Positions 54,844-64,000 are shown, numbered from the stretch's first letter. The stretch: DNA of 64,000 bases from UBA9647 sp963739335 (GCA_963739335.1 CAVUAC010000003.1:3643-67642); one strand, 5' to 3'. The notes: a model not told the origin generated them from the letters alone. Program-made: numbers and translations.

Positions 54844-56949
54844 ATGCAATATAACAGAATTCTCCTCTCAATACTCTTCCTGTTTCTAGTCAGTCTTCGT
54901 CTGTCCATCGGACAGAATCAACCCAAAGACACGCTGGAGTATAGATACCCTGAGGTGCTTGTGACAGCGCCAAGAATGCTCGTTCCTCTGAAGGAGATCC
55001 CTTTCTCCACGAGCATCGTGGGAGCGGAGGCGGTGCACAATTTGCCCCGAGCTATTGCCATGGATGAGCCTATGAAGTTGGTCCCGGGAGTAAAGGTCGA
55101 CAACCAGGCGAACGGAAGCAGGGTGCATCTCTCCATCCGCGGGCAGGGGATTCTCACGGAACGCGGGATCCGGGGAATCAAAATCCTCCTTGACGGCATA
55201 CCCCTCAACGATCCGACCGGGTTCGCGCCGGACTTTTTTGATGTTGACTACAGCGGAGTCGAGAGAATTGAAGTGCTGCGAGGTCCGTCGGCGTCACTCT
55301 ACGGCGGAAGCGCATCAGGCGGTATCATCAACATCGTCACTCAAGATTCCCCCAACGTGCCCTTCTTTGGAGAAGCATCGGGCACCGGCGGCTCAAACGG
55401 ATTCTGGAAGGCATTCGCGCAGCTTGGCGGCAGCGCGAAGGACATCAACTATCGAGTGTCGTTGTCTAGGAGCATGGGAGACGGATACAGAGACCACACG
55501 CACTTCTGGATAAACAATGTCTACGGCAAAGCCACCTACACGCCGAGTGCCAACTTCCAGATTACGCCGATCTTCTCCAGGGCAGAGTCATACCACGAGA
55601 ATCCCGAAGGCATCAACCTCGAACAGTATCAGGAAAATCCGAAGCAAGCGAATCCTGATGCCATACCATACAATGAGTATCTGGCCACGAATCGCACAAC
55701 CTTGGGTGCAACGGGGTCGCTGAAGGTCGGTGATGTACACACATTGGACTTCAACGCCTACGTCAAGAGCACCCTCTTCACCGAAGCAAACAACCGGACG
55801 TTCAACCACCGCACGATCACGACGCCCGGCGGTTCGTTCCAGTACACGCTTCGATCCGGAGAAAGCGAAGATCCCGTCAGGAATAGGCTCAGCGTCGGAA
55901 CCGACGTGCAATGGCAGACAATTGAAGAGCACCGTGTCGACAACCTCTATGCAATGGAAGGGAATATCATTCGATCCAAGGAGGAGATCAAGCAGAGCGG
56001 GCTCGGGTTGTTCGTTATCGACAAGATAGACATCGGTGCGAGATACTCGCTGATGGCATGTCTGCGATACGACGCGATCCATAATGAGCTGACCGATCTG
56101 ATGAAAAGCCCCGTCGATTTGTCCGGCAACGCTGACTTTTCCAAGACGACCGCACGAATCGGGTTGACGTACGCTCCGAAGCCGGATATGACCATGTTTG
56201 TCAGCTGGGGGCAGGGCTTTCTGCCGCCTGCGACGGAGGAACTCGCTCAAAACCCGGATCACTTCGGCGGCTTTAACGTTCACCTCACCTCAGCGACATC
56301 TGAAGGATTCGAACTGGGAATGCGACATGCACCAAGCAGCAAGCTGCATTATGAATTGGCGACCTTCTTTCTTTCGACCCAGAATGACTTTGACCGGTAC
56401 AGAATCTCCGATCCCCTTCGAAACCAGGAGACGTTTTATCGGAACGCGGCCTCCAGCAAACGGACAGGGGTAGAGGCTTACGTCGAATACATGCCGACCC
56501 GGTCTCTGGACCTTCAGGCTGCGTACACTCTTTCTAATTTCCAGTACACAAATTCGACGCCCATACAGGTGGTGATGGACGATCCGACAATCCGGAAGTT
56601 CATCGTCGATGGGAATTGGCTGCCAAATTCTCCCAGGCACCAGCTCTGTGTCGATCTGCAGTTGGCACTGTCGTCGAGACTCTCCGTCGGAGTCAGTGCT
56701 GAGGCGCAGACCAAGACGTATATCGATGGAGCGAACATCGAGTCCGAGGCGGCGGATGGATTCGTGCTCGTTCATGCACGGATCCGTTATGAGTTCCAGG
56801 TCGCCGGCCTTCACGCTGAACTGAGCCTGCAAGTCCGAAACATCACGGACAAGGTTTATGTAGCTTTCACGGAACCAGACCCGGGTGGGAATGCGTACCA
56901 GCCTGGTGCGGGGAGAGAGATCTTCGGCGGGCTGAGAATCCGAATGTAG
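54844..56949 (+). CDS. TonB-dependent outer-membrane receptor
   Basis: About 701 residues. Signal peptide MQYNRILLSILFLFLVSLRLSIG; plug domain with YPEVLVTAPRM and the NVxGxxGF-like MDEPMKLVPGVKVDNQ...LSIRGQG, VERIEVLRGPSASLYGGSASGGIINIVT; then the 22-strand barrel, with the C-terminal strand ending EIFGGLRIRM. No SusD partner is nearby and no carboxypeptidase-like N-terminal domain is present, so it looks like a siderophore, cobalamin or metal-complex transporter rather than a SusC glycan porin. ATG 54844 is preferred over an upstream in-frame ATG because of the signal peptide and the promoter at 54788-54816. Confidence 0.93.
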   Translation: MQYNRILLSILFLFLVSLRLSIGQNQPKDTLEYRYPEVLVTAPRMLVPLKEIPFSTSIVGAEAVHNLPRAIAMDEPMKLVPGVKVDNQANGSRVHLSIRGQGILTERGIRGIKILLDGIPLNDPTGFAPDFFDVDYSGVERIEVLRGPSASLYGGSASGGIINIVTQDSPNVPFFGEASGTGGSNGFWKAFAQLGGSAKDINYRVSLSRSMGDGYRDHTHFWINNVYGKATYTPSANFQITPIFSRAESYHENPEGINLEQYQENPKQANPDAIPYNEYLATNRTTLGATGSLKVGDVHTLDFNAYVKSTLFTEANNRTFNHRTITTPGGSFQYTLRSGESEDPVRNRLSVGTDVQWQTIEEHRVDNLYAMEGNIIRSKEEIKQSGLGLFVIDKIDIGARYSLMACLRYDAIHNELTDLMKSPVDLSGNADFSKTTARIGLTYAPKPDMTMFVSWGQGFLPPATEELAQNPDHFGGFNVHLTSATSEGFELGMRHAPSSKLHYELATFFLSTQNDFDRYRISDPLRNQETFYRNAASSKRTGVEAYVEYMPTRSLDLQAAYTLSNFQYTNSTPIQVVMDDPTIRKFIVDGNWLPNSPRHQLCVDLQLALSSRLSVGVSAEAQTKTYIDGANIESEAADGFVLVHARIRYEFQVAGLHAELSLQVRNITDKVYVAFTEPDPGGNAYQPGAGREIFGGLRIRM

Positions 56950-56969
56950 CGGTTTGCCTGCACTGGAGA

Positions 56970-57014
56970 CCTTGCGAAGGTTTCCCGGTCAGATCAATGA
57001 CCTTCATAAAGTTC
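56970..57014. repeat. Copy 2 of the ~45-bp repeat
   Basis: CCTTGCGAAGGTTTCCCGG, spacer, then TGACCTTCATAAAGTTC. Similar to 54677-54723 over its full length with a few substitutions and gaps; together they bracket the TonB receptor gene. Confidence 0.6.
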
Positions 57015-57159
57015 TAGAGGTCATCCAAGAAGAATCTTAGGGACAAATTCGAATTCCGAAACACGGCTGCCAGCGGCGGGCAGGAAATACGAGGGAATTC
57101 CTAAATCGGAATGCGGAAACACAGAAGTTGAGCCGGAAGGAGATTGTCGAGGGCATCCC

Positions 57160-58362
57160 CTAACGTTCATACCAGGAGAGGATCTCGTAGCGCGATGTCG
57201 TAGGGAAGAAAGGGGGGGATTGATTCATGAGGCGGTCATCGTATCGGTAACTCTTCGAATACCCGGTGACGACATTCCCTGATCCATCGATCGTTCCAAC
57301 GGCTGCGCGCTGCTGCTGTGAAATGCCGCCGAGCATGCGGATCATGCCGCGAGTCGGGCCGCTGTCGAATTGCTCGGCGCCCATACCTTTGTTCATGGAG
57401 AACAGGGATGCCTGGATATCGATGCCACTGCTATTGTTCGAGTTTTTCGAGATAACGATGCTATCCTGCGCGCAGATTCCCAGGAGATCGTTTGACGGTC
57501 CGCTCATCGGATTGTGCACGTACGTGACGCTGCTGTCGAGATAGACCTTCCCCTTGTTGGCGACCCCTCCGGACTGAGCTAAGAGCGTCAATTGGCCGGT
57601 GAACTTCCCTTTGATGTGAAGGTTGCCGCCGTTGATCACCAAAGCTCCATTTGGCGCGTAGGCGCTTAACGACACCCTCGTCGGGGCGGCGGCTCCCTCT
57701 TTCACTGTGAGTGTTCCATCGGGGTTGAACGTAATGGTCACGTCCACGCCGTTCAGGTATTTACCATTCGAATTAGCTGCGGTTATCAACGGGGTGAAAT
57801 TCACTGGCATTGCGATGTCAACGCCGGTCTGATATCCGCCGAAGAACTGCGGCTTGGACGATGGTGGGTTCCTGGTTATCCCAAGCCTGTTGGTCGCTTT
57901 CCCCCAGAATACCGGGTTGTAGTTCACAAGCATGTTGTCCTGCGTGTGAAACGGACCGTAGATCGTATCTTTCGATGCCCAGTTGATGGCACCTTCAATG
58001 ACGCTGTAGTACGCGAACTTCGAGAATACGCTTTTCCCCAATATGACGACCACGCTAGACTTGTAGCCCTGGTAGACACTAGTCGACGTTAGTCGCACCC
58101 ATTGCAGCGAATCATAGGTTGTGAGGCTGACCTTTCCTCCTCCGAGTGACACATTCGTCCAGTTCGGTCGCGCCTGTGGGTTTCCGTAAATCGCCTGTGA
58201 GCCCATGTTCGCGAATCCAGCGGCAAGATTGTGGGCGGTCGTCCTGTTGTAGTATTCAATGAGGTTTTCGTACGCTGCGCTGGAGACATTGGAGAGTCGA
58301 TATCCCAACATCATCAGCAGGATGCTGGTGCCCATGACCATGATCAGCGCAGTTCGGCCCAT
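57160..58362 (-). CDS. Putative pilin-type/PilX-like surface protein
   Basis: 400 residues with an N-terminal hydrophobic helix (TALIMVMGTSILLMMLGYRL) followed by a soluble, strand-rich region. The position in a three-gene minus-strand set with two proteins of pseudopilin build suggests a minor-pilin role like PilX or a large pseudopilin. Segments such as YGPFHTQDNMLVN and GNLHIKGKFTGQLTLLAQ are typical of DUF4900-like proteins. No prepilin peptidase site is clear. Last gene of the operon, 19 bp after the previous one. Function inferred from context. Confidence 0.6.
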   Translation of the reverse strand: MGRTALIMVMGTSILLMMLGYRLSNVSSAAYENLIEYYNRTTAHNLAAGFANMGSQAIYGNPQARPNWTNVSLGGGKVSLTTYDSLQWVRLTSTSVYQGYKSSVVVILGKSVFSKFAYYSVIEGAINWASKDTIYGPFHTQDNMLVNYNPVFWGKATNRLGITRNPPSSKPQFFGGYQTGVDIAMPVNFTPLITAANSNGKYLNGVDVTITFNPDGTLTVKEGAAAPTRVSLSAYAPNGALVINGGNLHIKGKFTGQLTLLAQSGGVANKGKVYLDSSVTYVHNPMSGPSNDLLGICAQDSIVISKNSNNSSGIDIQASLFSMNKGMGAEQFDSGPTRGMIRMLGGISQQQRAAVGTIDGSGNVVTGYSKSYRYDDRLMNQSPPFFPTTSRYEILSWYER

Positions 58363-58381
58363 AGTCTGTTTCTCTCTCCAA

Positions 58382-59014
58382 CTATCTGTTCTTCAGGTTT
58401 CGTGCGGCCAGCCGCAGCTGTCGCCAGAAGACCTGGAAATCCGCTAGCGAGTCTGCCGCCCTGACAGCTCGATATTGCTCGGCTATCGGGTAAGGACTCT
58501 CGCAAGCGATGGAAATCTGCATGGAGTAGATCAGCTCCGGGTGTACGACTGGAGTCGGCAGTGTGTCGCCGTCGTAATCGAAATATTGCAATCTGAACTG
58601 GGTTACTCCGAGGACCCAGCCCGCCGTCGTCGCGTTGTTGACCTGGCGATAGATCTTCCGGTCGCGGGGGTTGGGTGTGGAAGACAACTCGCTTGTCGGA
58701 CCAATGTACCAACGGATCGAGTCGAGGTTGCCGGTATTGTTCACATCCGTCCAGAACGTGATGTCGGACGAATCCGCATGCCGGACAGACTTCGTCGGTA
58801 CCGGAATCTTCGTGAACTCCCTGCAATACCCGATTTGCCGGAAGTCTTGCTCGATCCATCCGACAAGCGTCACAATGTTCTGCTGCAGCGTGACGTTGCT
58901 GTTATAGATGGAGGATGTCTCGTTCGCCTGTGAAGTGAGCCTGAGCGTCATAAGAAGGAGCAACCCGGCGACCACCGCAGACGCAATGATATCGATTATG
59001 CTGCTCGTGCCCAT
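58382..59014 (-). CDS. PilW-like pseudopilin candidate
   Basis: 210 residues. N-terminal membrane helix IDIIASAVVAGLLLLMTLRLTSQANE is followed by a helix (SSIYNSNVTLQQNIVTLVGWIEQDFRQIGY) in the manner of type IV minor pilins; the WIEQDFRQIGY segment is characteristic of the PilW/GspJ group. The cleavage motif is not the canonical GFTLxE, so processing is uncertain. 4 bp separates it from the next upstream gene. Confidence 0.65.
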   Translation of the reverse strand: MGTSSIIDIIASAVVAGLLLLMTLRLTSQANETSSIYNSNVTLQQNIVTLVGWIEQDFRQIGYCREFTKIPVPTKSVRHADSSDITFWTDVNNTGNLDSIRWYIGPTSELSSTPNPRDRKIYRQVNNATTAGWVLGVTQFRLQYFDYDGDTLPTPVVHPELIYSMQISIACESPYPIAEQYRAVRAADSLADFQVFWRQLRLAARNLKNR

Positions 59015-59018
59015 GGAA

Positions 59019-59567
59019 TTACCTGAACCACCAATAACTGTAGATGTATGTCATGATCACCGTATCGGGTTTCTGCGTGTCTGACGTCCATGGCGAGACA
59101 GTGGGCCAAACCTTCACAACCATTTTCTTGTGCCACGTGCGAGTACTGACCTTTACATCCGGGGCTGTCGTGTCAACGTAACAGATCGTCGTCTGAACGC
59201 GGAACGTGTCGACCCCAGGAACGTACACTTTGAGAGGGTTATTGCCGCTGAAGTAATTGTAATCATCGAAGTCATTGAAGTCCGGATAATTCTCGCCGGT
59301 TTCTTTTCCGAGTGCATTTGGATCCGTCAGTTGCGTCAGGCTGGTAATCACGTTCCCATTGCCCGCTGTATCCGATGCGCTGAACTTGTCAAACGCTTTG
59401 CCGGAAGCTTCCTCGATCTTGGCTTGCGCCAGCGAGACGGCATAGATGTCGATTTGCGTTTGGTTGATGATGGTGCCGTGCTGGAGGGAGGAACGATTCG
59501 TAAGCAATACGGTGACGCTCCACAGGAGTACAGCACCAAGGCTCAAGATCGTCTGACCAGTATTCAT
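59019..59567 (-). CDS. PilV/GspI-like pseudopilin candidate
   Basis: 182 residues. Starts MNTGQTILSLGAVLLWSVTVLLTNRSS, an N-terminal hydrophobic helix, continuing with IDIYAVSLAQAKIEEASGKAF, which resembles the alanine- and glutamate-rich early helix of PilV/GspI pilins. The rest is strand-rich. First gene of the minus-strand operon, transcribed away from the sensor kinase. No canonical prepilin cleavage motif is present. Confidence 0.6.
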   Translation of the reverse strand: MNTGQTILSLGAVLLWSVTVLLTNRSSLQHGTIINQTQIDIYAVSLAQAKIEEASGKAFDKFSASDTAGNGNVITSLTQLTDPNALGKETGENYPDFNDFDDYNYFSGNNPLKVYVPGVDTFRVQTTICYVDTTAPDVKVSTRTWHKKMVVKVWPTVSPWTSDTQKPDTVIMTYIYSYWWFR

Positions 59568-60398
59568 GTCTTCCTCATCCCTTCAAGTTGAGGCTATCTC
59601 GACTGGTTCCCTTTTCCTTTTTCCAGCAGGTCGCCCGACCTGACCAGCGTAATGTAGCAATCCTTTGAAGCCGTGTCAAATGATGCAAATCGTGCAAGCC
59701 GGGCCTGATGCTTCGGACCCAACATTTGGCGACGAACCGCAAGCGGAGAAGGCCTTGATGCGGAACGGCAGGACGAGAGCAGTGTGAAGGCCCCGAGAAC
59801 AGGAATGAACCGGCCTGTATCCTTCTCCCCTCCCGGCCTTTGCCAAATCCATTCTTACAACATTACCCAATTCCCAGCGAACTATCAAGCCGCCTGTGGC
59901 GAAGCGCGCGGTTTGGCTGGTTTTCAGGGTCACCGCTAGTACATGCTTCTTCTCTAAGGTGAGACGGCAGATTGTGTCGCAGTTCCCGGGAAACCTGGCT
60001 TGGCCCGCAAAATTAGAGCGATCTTCTGGGCTTCCAGACTGTGGTCAGTCAGAATCGTGCAGATCAGATTGGACAAAACTCCAATATCTGCAATGTTTTC
60101 TGGTCAGTGCAACGTGAGTGCGGACGCCCTGCACATGGATCGGACGCCCCGGTCAGCCGATTTTATTACCTGGGCACTGTTGCCTTTCACTGTTTACTGC
60201 AGTAGTTTTGTCAAGTATCAAGAACCGGCCGGATCAATATCCCTGGCTGATCTTCATTGGTGAGGGAAGATCTAGCGCGCGAAGGAAGACTTGATGCGCG
60301 ATACGGCGCGAGCGCGCTATCGGGTGGTGTCGTCTGACGCACAGTTGCCATACGGAATCCTGTCGAGCGAAGACTAACGATTCAAAGAGAGAGCTCCT
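59568..60398. other. Long divergent intergenic region
   Basis: About 830 bp between the minus-strand pseudopilin operon and the plus-strand kinase gene. Several short open frames occur but show no family features, codon pattern or ribosome-binding sites. It must hold two divergent promoters; neither a clear sigma-70 nor a sigma-54 element was confirmed. No tRNA was seen. Confidence 0.55.
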
Positions 60399-63056
60399 AT
60401 GCTGTTCGAATACGTATCGATAGTCTACACCGTTGTCAACCCTCTGCTCGCTCTTTTTGTTCTCTCAAAATATCATCGCAGTGCTCTTGCGCGGTTCTAC
60501 ACCTTCTGTGTCGGTGGCATGGTTGCACTGGGCATCGTAGGCTACCTTCTCGACGCAAGGCTGGGGGCAGGATTCCAGGGGATCCTGGGACCTATCAGTG
60601 TGTTTCTCACGTCGCTTACGCCCTTCTTCTTCCTGCATTTTGCGATGATGCTGATCGGGCGTCGCGATATCATAAGCTCGAAACAAATCATCGTCGCCCT
60701 CTATGTGACCGGATTGTTCAGCTACACGCTCGTTTTGTTGAAGCTCATTCCCAATCCGATCTCCGTCGAGAATGGGATTTCCGCGAGCGGATATATTTTC
60801 TACGTTACCTGGATGTCAATTTACTTCGGGATGGGCGTCGCCCTCATCAACACCATTGGCAGCGGATTTGAAGACCGCAAGCCAAAATCTGGCGTGCTGC
60901 TCGTAGGTCTTACGCTTCTCTTGTTGATCCTGCCCGGCCCGTTTACTGAATCGACGTTGTTCACAGCACTTCATCTGAGTGTTCAAACGTACTTCATGAC
61001 CTCCACGTTTGCACTCACCTTTGCCATCTATCTCATCTTCCGCTACAAGGTCGCCGTCAACACTCCGTTTGAGACACTCAAGACAGTTCTCAAAGTGATG
61101 AACGATGTTCTCATCAAGATGGATGAATCGCTCCGCATACAACTCGTTCGAGGGGCCGTGACCGATCAGCTGGGATACTCGGAAAAGGAGATGGTCGGCC
61201 GCTCGTTTCAGGAATTCATCGATGAGAAGGTCTTGATGGAAGCCTATCTCGATTACGCGTTCCATGGAAAGGTGACGGAAAGCTATTTCGACACCGACGT
61301 TGTGTGCAAGGATGGTCGTCGAGCTGCCATGGCCTTTTCACTAACGCCCATCGTCGAGCATGAAGAGATTATGGGGTTTGTATGTGTGGGGCGAAACATC
61401 ACGGCCCGGAGGGAGGCCGAGAAGGCACTCCAGAAGGCGCACTATGAGCTTGGGGTGCGGGTGCGAGAGCGGACAGCAGAACTTCAACTGGCAAATGAAG
61501 CGCTCCAGGCTGAGGTTGCCGAACGCAAACGAGGACAAGAGGCGTTGCTCCAACAGCAGTCGTACTTTCGGCAGTTATTCGAGAGTTCGCCTACAGGGAT
61601 CGTTTTGCTTGGCGAACAGGATACGATCCTGAATGCAAACAGGGCGTTTCAACAGATGTTTCAGTTCTCTGCGGACGAGGTCATTGGACAGCGGGTGAAT
61701 GATCTGATCGTGCCCAACGACCGACATGAAGAAGCAACGGGCTTGTCGAATGCGTGTTTGGGGGGACAGTTGATTCAGAAGGAGACAACGAGGAAACGCA
61801 AAGATGGAAGCCTGATGGACGTCAGCATCACCGGATACCCCATCGTCATCGATGATCGAGTGGTTGGGGTCTATGGCCTGTATGTCGACATCACTGAACG
61901 AAGGAAGCTGGAGGAGAGGCTTCGTGAGGCTCAGAAGCTCGAGAGCCTCGGTACGCTTGCCGGTGGGATTGCTCATGACTTCAACAACATTCTCGCCATT
62001 ATCTTAGGCTATGCCAGCAGGATCGAGAGCGTACGCAACCAGCCGGCCAAACTGTCTGAGAGTGTTGCGGCCATTGCGAAGGCCACTCAACGCGGGGCTG
62101 CCGTCGTCGGCCAGCTGCTTACCTTCGCACGCAAGAGCAACGTGGTCTTTGAACGCATAACGCTCAATGACTCCGTGAGAGAAGTTGTCAAGCTTGTTCG
62201 CGAGACGTTTGCGAAAGCGATCAACGTCTCGATGGAGCTGGAAGAACACCTTCCACCAATTATCGCTGATCCCACGCAGGTGCATCAGGTTCTTCTGAAT
62301 CTTTGTGTGAATGCGCGCGACGCGATGCCATTCGGCGGGACGCTGACGCTGCGAACGCGGCTCGTGTCAGGAGAATCCCTGCGTTCAAGATTACCCGGCG
62401 CCGAGTTCGCAAAGTATGTTGCCGTCGAGGTCGTCGACACGGGCCACGGGATGGATGAGGCGACTCGCAAACGAATCTTCGAACCGTTCTTCACGACCAA
62501 AGAGATAGGCAAAGGAACAGGTCTCGGCCTGGCTGTCGCCTTCGGCATCATGCGGAGCCACAGCGGCCTGATCGATGCCGAGAGCGAGGTGGGTCGAGGA
62601 ACGAGACTCTCTGTCTACTTCCCGGCGCAGCAGCCGTCACTGTCTGTAACCGATTCTGATGCAGCACAGCTCAAGAACGTCGCCGGTGGTTCAGAAACGA
62701 TTCTGTTCGTTGAGGATGAACCGATGCTGTGTGAGCTCACAAGGGCAGACCTTGAGGACTATGGATACAGTGTTCTTATTGCAGTAGACGGGAGAGAAGC
62801 GGTCGAAATCTACAGAAATCAACACTCGAGAATCGATCTCGTGATTTCCGATCTGGGATTGCCGGGACTTATGGGGTATGATGTCTTGAAGAAAATGAAA
62901 CAGATTAGTCCTCGCGTGAAGTTCATTCTTGCCAGTGGATACCTGGAGCAAGGTCAGAAAGACGCGATTCTGAAGCTGGGGGCAAACGATGTTCTGCAGA
63001 AACCGTTCGAGCTGAGGAAAATGCTCAAGGCTATACGAGAGGTACTTGATGCGTGA
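60399..63056 (+). CDS. Hybrid sensor histidine kinase with 7TM sensor, PAS domains and receiver
   Basis: 885 residues. The N-terminal region (about 1-220) has seven or eight membrane helices in the style of 7TM-type histidine kinase sensors. A PAS domain (about 225-340), a coiled-coil linker (VRERTAELQLANEALQAEVAERKRG), a second PAS (about 385-505), HisKA with the phospho-acceptor H in LAGGIAHDFNNIL, HATPase (NLCVNARDAM, DTGHGMDEATRKRIFEPFFTTK, GTGLGLAVAFGIM), and a C-terminal receiver (FVEDEPML, phospho-acceptor D in LVISDLGLPG). The signal is unknown. It contains no DNA-binding domain, so output should go through another regulator. Confidence 0.92.
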   Translation: MLFEYVSIVYTVVNPLLALFVLSKYHRSALARFYTFCVGGMVALGIVGYLLDARLGAGFQGILGPISVFLTSLTPFFFLHFAMMLIGRRDIISSKQIIVALYVTGLFSYTLVLLKLIPNPISVENGISASGYIFYVTWMSIYFGMGVALINTIGSGFEDRKPKSGVLLVGLTLLLLILPGPFTESTLFTALHLSVQTYFMTSTFALTFAIYLIFRYKVAVNTPFETLKTVLKVMNDVLIKMDESLRIQLVRGAVTDQLGYSEKEMVGRSFQEFIDEKVLMEAYLDYAFHGKVTESYFDTDVVCKDGRRAAMAFSLTPIVEHEEIMGFVCVGRNITARREAEKALQKAHYELGVRVRERTAELQLANEALQAEVAERKRGQEALLQQQSYFRQLFESSPTGIVLLGEQDTILNANRAFQQMFQFSADEVIGQRVNDLIVPNDRHEEATGLSNACLGGQLIQKETTRKRKDGSLMDVSITGYPIVIDDRVVGVYGLYVDITERRKLEERLREAQKLESLGTLAGGIAHDFNNILAIILGYASRIESVRNQPAKLSESVAAIAKATQRGAAVVGQLLTFARKSNVVFERITLNDSVREVVKLVRETFAKAINVSMELEEHLPPIIADPTQVHQVLLNLCVNARDAMPFGGTLTLRTRLVSGESLRSRLPGAEFAKYVAVEVVDTGHGMDEATRKRIFEPFFTTKEIGKGTGLGLAVAFGIMRSHSGLIDAESEVGRGTRLSVYFPAQQPSLSVTDSDAAQLKNVAGGSETILFVEDEPMLCELTRADLEDYGYSVLIAVDGREAVEIYRNQHSRIDLVISDLGLPGLMGYDVLKKMKQISPRVKFILASGYLEQGQKDAILKLGANDVLQKPFELRKMLKAIREVLDA

Positions 63057-63196
63057 TGACTCGGCGAGCGGAACGCGTCTGATCCCCCACCAATCGCATA
63101 TCGTTGTCCTATAGTTGTGACTGCAGCAGCGTTCGTCCGTTCTGTGAACTGCCCAAGAGTTTCGGTGACCCCATCGTTCGATTGAAAGGACCGGCT

Positions 63197-64000
63197 ATGT
63201 GCAAACGTTTCCGCCCGTTTGTCGTGTTGATACTCGTGGGCGCGTTGGGTATCTCGACCATCCACGCGCAAAAGAAAAATGCAGAACCGCAGGTTAAATC
63301 TCTCGACGCGCCTCTGTTCAAGAATCTCAAGGCCAGAAGCATAGGCCCGGCTGTCATGAGCGGTCGTGTCTCCGATATCACGATCGATCCACAGGATCCC
63401 TACATCTTCTACATCGGATTGGGAACCGGCGGCATCACGAAGACCTCTGACAACGGAGGCTCGTTCTCAGGCATTTTCGATAACGAGGAGGTCGCGGCAA
63501 TAGGTGCAATTGCCGTTGCTCCGTCCAATCCAAAGTACAGTCTGGGCCGGAACTGGAGAGGCGAACGATCGGAACAGCTCGAGCTGGGGCAATGGCGTCT
63601 ATCTTTCCACGGATGGTGGTGACACCTGGAAAAATGTCGGACTCAAAGAGACCAAAACAATTGCCCGCATTGCTGTCCATCCATCGGACTCGATGACCGC
63701 CTACGTCGCTGCGACGGGCGATCTGTGGAATTTCGGTGGGGAGCGTGGACTCTACAAAACCACGGATGGCGGGAAAACCTGGAAGGCGATCCTCACTGCT
63801 CCCGCGGCATACGCATCGAAAGTCGGGTGCGGTGACGTCCTCCTCGATACGACGAATCCTGCAATCGTCTATGCCGCGTTGTATGCTCGTCAACGGACTC
63901 CCTGGTCGTTTGGCTATGGGGCGGCTTTGACCGACGGAAAAGATGTGGGGGGAATCTACAAGTCCACCGACGCCGGCGCCACGTGGAAAAAACTGGAGAC
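63197..64000 (+). CDS. Second sortilin/VPS10-like BNR exoprotein (cut by right edge; apparent frameshift)
   Basis: Starts MCKRFRPFVVLILVGALGISTIHAQ, a signal peptide, preceded by GAAAGGA. BNR/Asp-box units follow: TKTSDNGGSF, then, after correction, LSTDGGDTW, KTTDGGKTW and KSTDAGATW. The raw frame ends near 63620; removing one A at about 63539 restores KYVWAGTGEANDRNSSSWGNG, which closely parallels IWAGTGEANIFRSSQAGCG in the gene at 50307. The two are therefore paralogues. The 3' end lies outside the window. Confidence 0.82.

Noticed and set aside
59568..60398. Several 60-90-codon open frames in the divergent intergenic region
   Set aside because: They overlap each other on both strands, lack start signals and show no recognisable family features.

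Overview
The window reads as chromosomal DNA of a Gram-negative, polysaccharide-degrading heterotroph. A TonB-dependent receptor, lipoproteins, an outer-membrane barrel protein and many Sec signal peptides point to two membranes. The gene repertoire (a 31-residue COX24/AURKAIP1-like basic protein, sortilin-type BNR exoproteins, a DUF362 protein next to a membrane polyferredoxin, GH127/GH51/GH59 enzymes) fits the Bacteroidota-Chlorobiota-Ignavibacteriota group best. That placement is inference from family content; no rRNA or other marker gene is present. No tRNA, rRNA, CRISPR array, insertion sequence or phage structural gene was recognised.

Layout. 1-3.6 kb: the tail of an unknown gene, an MDR oxidoreductase, then a two-gene TcmP/DUF5131 (three-Cys-motif) cassette closed by a terminator. 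3.7-12.1 kb: core metabolism and redox genes (metH, gpmA, ferredoxin, an MBL-Rieske fusion, queG, trxB). 12.4-19.7 kb: housekeeping genes (sppA, HU, a zinc-ribbon/TPR protein, the small COX24-like gene, YtxH and DUF948-like membrane proteins, an EF-G paralogue, a WbpA-type nucleotide-sugar dehydrogenase, a HIT protein). 20.1-23.7 kb, minus strand: a translationally coupled lipoprotein and outer-membrane protein pair. 24.4-28.3 kb: UDP-glucose dehydrogenase, then a DUF362 protein and membrane polyferredoxin.

28.4-50.2 kb is an L-arabinose/arabinogalactan utilisation locus. It has a galM-like lipoprotein epimerase, a remnant of a sugar ABC transporter with a LacI-type operator-like palindrome upstream, a LacI-family regulator, araB, araD, a fucose/arabinose isomerase-type enzyme in the place of AraA, a zinc dehydrogenase, and six exported glycosidases (two GH127-type, GH2, GH59, clan GH-D alpha-galactosidase, GH51). 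The enzymes would trim arabinofuranose and galactose from plant arabinans or arabinogalactans; GalM and the AraB/AraD/isomerase set would process the sugars. No SusC/SusD pair is present.

50.3-64 kb: a sortilin-like BNR protein, an M28 peptidase, a TonB receptor flanked by a diverged 45-bp repeat, a three-gene pseudopilin-like operon (minus strand), a large hybrid histidine kinase, and the start of a second BNR protein running off the right edge.

Nine positions, in eight genes, show a clean single-base frame change in an otherwise well-preserved protein (metH, trxB, HIT, OM protein, polyferredoxin, isomerase twice, GH127, terminal BNR gene). The simplest reading is uncorrected indel errors of a long-read or draft assembly, so these genes are annotated as whole genes with a frameshift note.
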